Shown: positions 58,379 to 64,000 of the stretch, piece after piece
Layout: the number at the start of each line of letters is the position of its first letter
How positions within the stretch are numbered: position 1 is the first letter of the stretch
Assembly (NCBI GenBank): GCA_029688825.1
Contig: JARUKX010000001.1
Coordinates: 62,001 to 126,000 of the forward strand
Source of the DNA: Haloarculaceae archaeon H-GB1-1
GTDB lineage: Archaea > Halobacteriota > Halobacteria > Halobacteriales > Haloarculaceae
Reading direction: 5' to 3'
DNA length: 64,000 nt
Made by a program: the position numbers and the translations under genes
The notes under the pieces: model-generated
What the model was told of the DNA's origin: nothing
Database searches by the model: none
What the model saw: the letters and a program-made list of their open reading frames with translations, nothing else

Positions 58379-59050
58379 CTATCGCTCCACCTGCCGGAGT
58401 CGAACGGCCGTCACCGCGGACCCGACCACCAGCAGGAGAAGTTGCCACCCCGAGCGCACGACCGGGAAGATGCGCTCGACGGGTTCGGATTCCGACTCCG
58501 CGCCCGACCCGCCGCCAGATTCCGGGCCGGGAGTGGGGTCGACGCCGGTACTGACGTGGACCTCCTTCGACGTGCCGAAGCTCCGCACGCCGGTCCGCTC
58601 CGTATCCGGGTCGAGGTCGACGAACGTCTGGATGATACCCCGCTGGTTCGAGAGTTCGACCTTCCCAGCGATGCGGTAGAACTGGTCGTGCAGCGGCCAG
58701 AACGGGTTCGCACCGCCGACGAACAGGTCCAGCCCGATGCCGGCGACGGCCATCGCGACGACGCTCATCCACGCGACGCGCACGCCGTGGTCGCCCCAGC
58801 GACCGGTGACGAACGACTCCTCGCGAACGTACACGTCGGCGGCGAGGAGAAGTCCGAGCGCGAGCGGTAGCAAGAGCGTGTGGCCGACGGTCCGGTGACC
58901 GGCGGTCGAGACGAGACCGACGAAGGCGTCGAGGTCCGGCAGCGCCGTGGCGGCGAAGATAACCAAGACCGCTCGGCGGTCGAAGTCGTCTCCGAGGAGG
59001 GCGGCCGCGAGCATGCCGGCGAACGCCATGTGAACGACCGTCGATGGCAT
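58379..59050 (-). CDS. YdjM-like membrane-bound metal-dependent hydrolase family protein
   Basis: A 223-residue protein with about four or five hydrophobic segments. The N-terminal MPSTVVHMAFAGMLAAALLG has the conserved early His, ATALPDLDAFVGLVS gives the D-x-D pair, and AGHRTVGHTLLLPLALGLL the H-R-x3-H pair, the metal-site pattern of the YdjM/DUF457 family. The C-terminal third is acidic and Ser-rich with a final hydrophobic anchor. Substrate unknown. Converges with threonine synthase, ten bases between stops. Confidence 0.8.
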   Translation of the reverse strand: MPSTVVHMAFAGMLAAALLGDDFDRRAVLVIFAATALPDLDAFVGLVSTAGHRTVGHTLLLPLALGLLLAADVYVREESFVTGRWGDHGVRVAWMSVVAMAVAGIGLDLFVGGANPFWPLHDQFYRIAGKVELSNQRGIIQTFVDLDPDTERTGVRSFGTSKEVHVSTGVDPTPGPESGGGSGAESESEPVERIFPVVRSGWQLLLLVVGSAVTAVRLRQVER

Positions 59051-59407
59051 AGGAGTACCTCGGAGGGCACGAGATTGAGGTTTGTGGTCGTTGCCCACAC
59101 CGGAGCGGACTCCCGGTCTCACGGCCAACGGGGTCATCGGAGACGACAGCGCGACCGCCGAACGACGCGACGCACCTTCGACGCCGAGCGCTCGATTCTG
59201 CTCGACGGGGGCAGCGAGCGACTCGTAGTCCTGCACGCCGACGGAGTACTCGACGGGGTCGCGGGAAGCGGACAGAATCAGCATGTGGACGCCCTGAGCG
59301 TTGAATGCACGGGCGAACGGTTGGACCACGTCGACGTCCACTTCCCCCGCGAGCGCATCGGTCGAGGCCGGCAAGAATTTAAGACTGCGCCGACCCACCC
59401 GAGATAT
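59051..59407. other. 357-base gap with two open, coding-like frames
   Basis: No recognised gene. One frame on each strand stays open across about 59110-59390 with fairly high third-position GC: plus strand reading ERSILLDGGSERLVVLHADG and minus strand reading FLPASTDALAGEVDVDVVQP. Neither matches a family I know, and neither has a convincing start. It may be a gene remnant. TATA-like AATTTAAGA at 59376-59384 serves the next gene. Confidence 0.35.
59376..59384 (+). promoter_or_regulatory. TATA-like box of PRC-barrel gene
   Basis: AATTTAAGA centred about 28 bases before ATG 59408; leaderless transcript expected. Confidence 0.5.
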
Positions 59408-59716
59408 ATGCGCAACGAATCGGTTCCGCAGGAGATCACCTCGCTCGTCGGCCGTGAAGTGTACTCGAACAACGGCGTCTTCGTCGGTGAAGTCGAAGAC
59501 ATCCGCCTCGACCTCGACGTTCAGTCGGTCACGGGACTCGCCCTCCACGAACTCAACGGCGAGCTGTTCGACGCCGAAGCGCGCCGGTCTCGCGGCGTCA
59601 TCGTCCCGTACCGCTGGGTCCTCGCCGTCGGCGACATCGTCATCGTCAACGACGTGGTCGAGCGCCTCCACAGCGACGAGGAAGAGGGCGAAGAGACCGA
59701 CGACGTCGCGGCCTGA
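59408..59716 (+). CDS. PRC-barrel domain protein
   Basis: A 102-residue small beta-barrel protein: QEITSLVGREVYSNNGVFVGEVEDI at the start, TGLALHELNGELFD in the middle and VIVPYRWVLAVGDIVIVNDVVERL near the end. PRC-barrels bind RNA or protein partners (RimM, photosynthetic reaction centre H), and this standalone form is very common in haloarchaea. Acidic tail EEEGEETDD. Its stop nearly meets the stop of the convergent hydrolase gene. Confidence 0.9.
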   Translation: MRNESVPQEITSLVGREVYSNNGVFVGEVEDIRLDLDVQSVTGLALHELNGELFDAEARRSRGVIVPYRWVLAVGDIVIVNDVVERLHSDEEEGEETDDVAA

Positions 59717-59719
59717 CGA

Positions 59720-60460
59720 TCAGCTCTCCTCGTAGGGTGGGGACAGTTCGAACGTCTCGTCGCCGTCGAGGACGTGCACCTCGGCCTGGCTTCCGGTCCC
59801 GTCGACCTCGCGAACGAAGTCCTCGGTGTCGACCTCGATGGGCGGGAACGTGTCGTAATGCATCGGGAACGCGTGGTCGACGTCGAGCCAGTCGACCGCG
59901 ATGGCAGCCTGCATCGGGCCCATGGTGAAGTGGTCACCGATGGGTACTGCCGCCGCGTCGGGTTCGAGGTACGGCCCGATGACGTCACGCATCTCGGTCA
60001 TCAGTCCCGTGTCGCCCGCGTGGTAGAAGGTCGTACTCTCGCGGTCGCTGACCTGCGTCGGCTTCGTGTCCGAGATGACGAACCCTGCTGGCATCCCCGC
60101 CGAGGTCCCGTAGCTCGTCTCGATCCCGTTCGTGTGGTCAGCACGATGCATCGTCACGAACGCGTCACCGCACTCGACGGTCCCGCCGAGGTTCATCCCC
60201 ATCCCGCCGATGGCGTCGTAGTCGCCGTACTCGTCGCGACAGTACTCGACGAGTTCCGGCGCCGCGACCAGCGTCGACCCCTCGTAGCGGTCCACGTCGG
60301 CGATGTGATCGGCGTGACCGTGGGTCAGCAGGACGTAGTCGGGATCGATCTCCTCCGGGTCAGTCGACGTATGAGGGTTCTCGAAGAACGGGTCGATCAG
60401 CAGCTCCGTCTCCTCGACCACGACGTGCCACGTGGAGTGGCCGTGCCAGGTGAGTTCCAT
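59720..60460 (-). CDS. UPF0173-type metal-dependent hydrolase (metallo-beta-lactamase fold)
   Basis: A 246-residue hydrolase. [16 protein letters not shown], the metal-binding [13 protein letters not shown] (H-x-H-x-D-H) and later [17 protein letters not shown] supply zinc ligands of the fold. Members of UPF0173 have no fixed substrate. ATG 60460 is used as homologues begin with M-x-L/V-T-W-H-G-H. A TATAAG box about 30 bases upstream on the minus strand (about 60490) fits. Confidence 0.88.
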   Translation of the reverse strand: MELTWHGHSTWHVVVEETELLIDPFFENPHTSTDPEEIDPDYVLLTHGHADHIADVDRYEGSTLVAAPELVEYCRDEYGDYDAIGGMGMNLGGTVECGDAFVTMHRADHTNGIETSYGTSAGMPAGFVISDTKPTQVSDRESTTFYHAGDTGLMTEMRDVIGPYLEPDAAAVPIGDHFTMGPMQAAIAVDWLDVDHAFPMHYDTFPPIEVDTEDFVREVDGTGSQAEVHVLDGDETFELSPPYEES

Positions 60461-60635
60461 GGTTCGAGCGGAACCTTCACCTGGCAGATACTTATAGTGA
60501 CCGCCAGGACGGCCGTCAAGCGACGGGAGGGGGGACGACGTCCCCCGACGACCACGACCAGTGCTCCCGTTCCGTGCCGAATGCATCCTGGCCGATATGC
60601 CAGGAGGTTTATCCGTGGGCCTGTCACTCATCGGC

Positions 60636-61739
60636 ATGGACCGAGCAGGGAACTCTCGCCGCCGCTTTCTCGCCGCCTGCGGAGCTGCACTCGGAGCGAG
60701 TACCGCGGGCTGTGCGTACGCACCGCAGAGCACGGCGAGCGATGCGACCGCGAACGAGCAACCGACGCAGACGCCCGCCGAGGAGGCGCTGCCGGACTCG
60801 GACGCGAGCTACACCCAGGCGTATCGGAACACCGTCGAGTCAGTCGTCGAAATCCGGGTCAAAACCGCGTCCGGGTCGTTCGGACAGGGGTCTGGCTTCG
60901 TCTACGACGACCGCCACCTCGTGACCAACCAACACGTCGTCGATGGCGCGAGCGACGTCCACGTTCGATTCCACGACGGCGGCTGGCAGCGCGCCGACCT
61001 CGCCGGAGCGGACGTCTACAGCGACCTGGCGGTGCTGGAGATTCGCGACCGGCCGGACTCGGCGTCACCCGTCTCCCTCGTCGAGTCCGACCCGGCCATC
61101 GGGACCGAGGTCATCGCCATCGGGAACCCATTCGGCTACACCGGCTCCGTCTCCGCCGGCATCGTCAGCGGCGTCGACCGGACCCTCCCCGCGGCGAACG
61201 GCTTCTCGATTCCCGACGCCATCCAGACGGACGCGGCTGTCAACCCCGGCAACAGCGGCGGCCCGCTCGTGACGCTCGACGGCGACGGCGTGGGCGTCAT
61301 CAACGCCGGCAGCGGGGACAACATCGGATTCGCCATCTCCGCGCCGCTCATCAACCGGGTGGCCCCGTCGCTCGTCGCGCGCGGTTCGTACGACCACTCG
61401 TACATGGGCGTCCGACTCATGAGCGTCACGCCGCTCGTCGCCGACGCGAACGACCTCGACCGGGCACTCGGCGTCTACATCGACGACGTCCTCTCCGGGT
61501 CGCCGTCCGACGGCGTCCTCCAGGGCAGCGACGGCCAGACGACCATCGACGGCCAGCAGGTCCCTACCGGCGGTGACGTCATCACGCGACTCGACGACAC
61601 CCCCGTCCCGACACGGCAGGCGCTTTCGAGTTTCCTCGCGCTCGAAACGAGTCCGGGGTCGACGGTGTCCGTCGAACTCCAGCGAGACGGCTCTCGGCAG
61701 ACGGTCGAACTCACTCTGGGAAGCCGCCCAGAACCCTGA
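60636..61739 (+). CDS. HtrA/DegP-type serine protease, Tat-exported lipoprotein
   Basis: Extracytoplasmic trypsin-fold protease with PDZ domain, 367 residues. The start [20 protein letters not shown] is a Tat signal and lipobox (Cys26), so it is anchored on the outside of the membrane. The catalytic triad is His100 (VTNQHVVD), Asp130 (YSDLAVL) and Ser207 (NPGNSGGPL). The C-terminal part from about residue 275 ([14 protein letters not shown] to [13 protein letters not shown]) is a PDZ-like domain. A Thr/Ala/Glu-rich linker follows the lipobox. Role in envelope protein quality control (family). The TATA-like GGTTTATCC is about 28 bases before ATG 60636. Confidence 0.94.
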   Translation: MDRAGNSRRRFLAACGAALGASTAGCAYAPQSTASDATANEQPTQTPAEEALPDSDASYTQAYRNTVESVVEIRVKTASGSFGQGSGFVYDDRHLVTNQHVVDGASDVHVRFHDGGWQRADLAGADVYSDLAVLEIRDRPDSASPVSLVESDPAIGTEVIAIGNPFGYTGSVSAGIVSGVDRTLPAANGFSIPDAIQTDAAVNPGNSGGPLVTLDGDGVGVINAGSGDNIGFAISAPLINRVAPSLVARGSYDHSYMGVRLMSVTPLVADANDLDRALGVYIDDVLSGSPSDGVLQGSDGQTTIDGQQVPTGGDVITRLDDTPVPTRQALSSFLALETSPGSTVSVELQRDGSRQTVELTLGSRPEP

Positions 61740-61744
61740 AAAAA

Positions 61745-62623
61745 CTACTCCAGTTTCTCCGCAGCACCGCGCTCTACGAGCGGCGTCGCGTTGTCCGCCG
61801 GCAGCGTCACGATGTCGTCGGTCGAGAGGTCGTACTCCCTGTCGTCGACGCCGTAGATGGGTCCGACCTCGTCCGTGATTCGAACGCGCGTGCGGTCGAC
61901 GGTGGATTCCGCGTCGGACCCCGCGCTACTTGCCGGGCCGCCGTCTGAAGAGACCTCCTTCTCAGCAGTTCCCGGTTCCGGAGGCTTCGGGTCCGAGGAC
62001 GCCTCGGTCGGCGGTTCGTCGTCCATCGGTGGCGCAGGTGGCGTCTCGTCGCCGCCCGGTTCGGTTTGGGAGTCCTCTTCGGCACCCGACCCCATGAGGT
62101 CGGCCGCGTCGACGGCGGTCGACGAGTCCCCGGCGTCGGTCTTCTCGGTCTCGACCGTTTCGGAGTCCGCTGGCGACGGCGATGGCGACGCCGACGACGA
62201 CTCGGGTCCGGGAGACGAGACGGGCGACGAGGCCTCACCCGCGAGCACGTCCAGGACGTGCCCGCGGTTGTCCTCGATAGCTGTGACCAGCGTCTCGAAG
62301 AGGGCTTGCTCCTCGGCGGTCAGTCCCTCGTCCTCGGTCGGCATGTCCGCCGCTGCGAGCGAGGCCATCTTGACGATCTTCCCGACGCGGCGTTCGTAGA
62401 GGGCTTCGACCGTCTGCTCGGCGGTGTTGATGTCGTCGGTCAGCCGGTTCACTTCCGGGGCGTCGAACGGATCGTCCGCTTGCTCGGCGACGCGGTCGCG
62501 CTCTCCTCGAAGCGACTGGATGAACTCGCCCGCGTCTGCGTAGAACGACTCCCGGAGCTGCTGGAGGCTATCGGTCTGTCGTTCGCGGCTCTGTGCCGAT
62601 TGCAGTTCGTTCAGATCCATCAT
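61745..62623 (-). CDS. GINS complex subunit (archaeal Gins51-like)
   Basis: Component of the replicative helicase complex with MCM and Cdc45/GAN, 292 residues. The N-terminal helical A-domain is MDLNELQSAQSRERQTDSLQ through EEQALFETLVTAIEDNRGHVL. A long acidic, Ser/Pro-rich linker (residues about 130-240) precedes the C-terminal B-domain RVRITDEVGPIYGVDDREYD, VTLPADNATPLVERGAAEKL. The order A then B fits the Gins51-type archaeal protein. Its start overlaps the primase gene stop by four bases (62620-62623). Confidence 0.88.
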   Translation of the reverse strand: MMDLNELQSAQSRERQTDSLQQLRESFYADAGEFIQSLRGERDRVAEQADDPFDAPEVNRLTDDINTAEQTVEALYERRVGKIVKMASLAAADMPTEDEGLTAEEQALFETLVTAIEDNRGHVLDVLAGEASSPVSSPGPESSSASPSPSPADSETVETEKTDAGDSSTAVDAADLMGSGAEEDSQTEPGGDETPPAPPMDDEPPTEASSDPKPPEPGTAEKEVSSDGGPASSAGSDAESTVDRTRVRITDEVGPIYGVDDREYDLSTDDIVTLPADNATPLVERGAAEKLE

Positions 62624-63780
62624 TCCTGCCCCTTCTCCGCCTGCCCGCGTGCCATCAGGAACACGCCGACGTACTCTGGCACGGAGACAACACCCGCCTC
62701 CAGTGTAAAGCTATCGCCCAGCAGTTCGACCGTCGTTTCCTCGTCGAGTTCCACCGTGATGTCGTGGCTCGTGAACGTCTCGGGGACGGCGTCGACGAGC
62801 GGGTCGAAGTCGTCCAGTTCGTCCCGCGGGATGCGGCGGACAGCCAGACCGCTCCCCCCGTGGAGGCTCCCCGGAAGCCGGATGAGACGGTTCGTGTCCG
62901 TCGTCACGGGCTCGTCGATGGGGGCGTTCTCGTCGGTGACGACCTCCGTGACCAGCGAGTCCACCAGCGTTCGCACGCCGACGCCCCCTGCTTCGACGTT
63001 GCCCGCCTCGAACGCGTCACGGTTCTTCTGGATGGCCCCGTAGATGGTGGTCGCCCGGCCCTCGCCGATGCCGTCCAGTTCCTGCAACCGCTCCAGAGCG
63101 TCGTCTTCGGCCATCGACTCGACGTCCGAGACGAACTCGAGGAGGCGGCGGTGAACGCGTCGGCCCCAGCCACCTTCCGTCGACAGGACCCGTGCCGTGA
63201 CGTTACCCCGCATCTCCGTGCGGACGATTCCGTCGGGGTCGAGGCCGATTCCGCGCACGTAGTCGACGATTTCGCGGCGCGCGTCTCGGTCCAGCGTCTG
63301 GATTCCCTCGTCGCGGACGTGAACGTGGTACCCGCGCCCGCCGGAGAAGACGACCGTCAGGTCCTCGAACGCGAAGTCGTCCTCCAGGAAGTCGAGGAGG
63401 CGCTTCAACGCCCCTTTGCACTTCCGCAGCATCTCGGCGTAGCTGTCCTCGCCGAGCGTGACCGACGGCAAGTGATCGGCGTCGAGGTCGAACACGAGGT
63501 CCGAGGACCGCCACGTCTTCTTCGACATCGAGTTGGCCGACGGGTCGTCGTAGCGGCCCGCCGAGAAGTAGACGTGTCGCGGCCGCTCGCGCGCGAGGAA
63601 CTCTTCGATCGCGCCGATGTCCAGCATCGACTTGTGCCGGACCATCGTCTCGCCCGGTCCCGACGTCCAGGGGATGTAGCCCCACTCTCGCTCGTTCGCC
63701 TCCGGCGGCGGCGAAAGCTCCGCCCGTCGATAGTAGTCGCCGAAGCGCCCGCGAAGATAGGCTCGCGTCCGTTCCTCCAT
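62620..63780 (-). CDS. priS: DNA primase small (catalytic) subunit
   Basis: Archaeo-eukaryotic primase, 386 residues. The catalytic triad region is LVFDLDADHL (residues 98-102, DLDAD), preceded by REWGYIPWTSG and MVRHKSML, and followed by FSGGRGYHVHV with the conserved S-G-x-G-x-H motif. Zn-binding Cys residues of the typical zinc knuckle are scarce; only CKGALKRLLDF is visible, so the knuckle is probably degenerate. Coupled with GINS downstream and an acetyltransferase upstream, a conserved haloarchaeal replication locus. Confidence 0.96.
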   Translation of the reverse strand: MEERTRAYLRGRFGDYYRRAELSPPPEANEREWGYIPWTSGPGETMVRHKSMLDIGAIEEFLARERPRHVYFSAGRYDDPSANSMSKKTWRSSDLVFDLDADHLPSVTLGEDSYAEMLRKCKGALKRLLDFLEDDFAFEDLTVVFSGGRGYHVHVRDEGIQTLDRDARREIVDYVRGIGLDPDGIVRTEMRGNVTARVLSTEGGWGRRVHRRLLEFVSDVESMAEDDALERLQELDGIGEGRATTIYGAIQKNRDAFEAGNVEAGGVGVRTLVDSLVTEVVTDENAPIDEPVTTDTNRLIRLPGSLHGGSGLAVRRIPRDELDDFDPLVDAVPETFTSHDITVELDEETTVELLGDSFTLEAGVVSVPEYVGVFLMARGQAEKGQE

Positions 63781-63868
63781 CTGCCAGAGGGATTTGCGAA
63801 CGGGCGTGAAAAGCCTTCCTTCCCGTGCCAGTGGTGCCGACGTTCAGCAGGCCCGGCACAGCCCCACG

Positions 63869-64000
63869 CTATCGGCCGAGCAACTTCGACAACCGGTCTG
63901 CGATTCCCTCGTCCTCGCCCAGTTTCAGGTAGTAGGCGTCGCCACCATCCTCGTAGTAGTTGTCGATGCGTCGCTGGACCTCGAAGCCAATGTACCGATA
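63869..64000 (-). CDS. C-terminal end of RimI-like N-acetyltransferase (partial)
   Basis: The last 43 codons of a gene entering from beyond the window end: RYIGFEVQRRIDNYYEDGGD, then AYYLKLGEDEGIADRLSKLLGR and stop at 63869. The text matches the end of the ribosomal-protein-alanine (RimI) acetyltransferase of the GNAT family that is usual near priS in haloarchaea. Too short to be certain of the exact family. Confidence 0.7.
   Translation of the reverse strand, partial: YRYIGFEVQRRIDNYYEDGGDAYYLKLGEDEGIADRLSKLLGR

Noticed and set aside
1-64000. tRNA, rRNA or CRISPR array
   Set aside because: I looked for tRNA T-arm words, rRNA-like stretches and regularly spaced repeats and found none convincing. 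A scan with a covariance model would be decisive.

Overview
The window is chromosomal DNA of a halophilic archaeon (class Halobacteria). The proteins are strongly acidic, third codon positions are mostly G or C, many genes appear leaderless with a TATA-like box about 25-30 bases before the start codon, and several haloarchaea-specific families are present: an archaeal GHMP-type shikimate kinase, HalX and HTH_10 regulators, histKA_7TM-type kinases, small one-zinc-finger proteins and an archaeal primase/GINS pair. I saw no rRNA, tRNA or CRISPR array.

Layout. 0-10 kb: ion-channel and BCCT transporter genes, a low-GC gap, then a purine block (NCS2 permease, adenine deaminase, a second nucleoside-type deaminase, carbamate kinase). 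10-13.7 kb: small regulators, a universal stress protein and small haloarchaeal proteins. 13.9-16 kb: an MtrH-like methyltransferase gene next to a MetF-like reductase gene, the most unusual metabolic content here. 16-21.7 kb: a Cdc48-type AAA ATPase, zinc-finger proteins, a sensor kinase and the last genes of an aromatic pathway (shikimate kinase, chorismate mutase). 21.7-27.5 kb: an accessory stretch, partly low in GC, with an FAD oxidase, an HTH_10 regulator, a PiT phosphate transporter with a tetrapeptide-repeat membrane partner, and a frameshifted PIN-domain pseudogene. It is bounded by an imperfect 25-bp direct repeat, one copy lying in the 3' end of the chorismate mutase gene. 27.6-30.5 kb: a Tat-secreted protein, a UbiA-like prenyltransferase and a sensor kinase. 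30.7-36.2 kb: a DabB-DabA inorganic-carbon uptake system with a beta-carbonic anhydrase and an Lrp-type regulator.

36-64 kb is mostly core chromosome: stress protein, SurE, an Rsm22-like methyltransferase, prephenate dehydrogenase, an FAH-family enzyme, a two-subunit GMC dehydrogenase, an orphan CheC, HisC, AK6 kinase, phospholipid synthases, an MBF1-type factor, a HalX response regulator, triosephosphate isomerase, a HerA-like ATPase, DNA polymerase IV, biotin synthase, a GH15 glucoamylase, threonine synthase, a PRC-barrel protein, a metallo-beta-lactamase-fold hydrolase, an HtrA-type lipoprotein protease, and a replication cluster (GINS, PriS, end of a RimI-like acetyltransferase).

Best candidates for something new: the MtrH/MetF pair, which suggests corrinoid-dependent methyl-group oxidation in a haloarchaeon; the DAB carbon-uptake operon; the repeat protein translationally coupled to a phosphate transporter; and the direct-repeat-bounded segment at the chorismate mutase gene.
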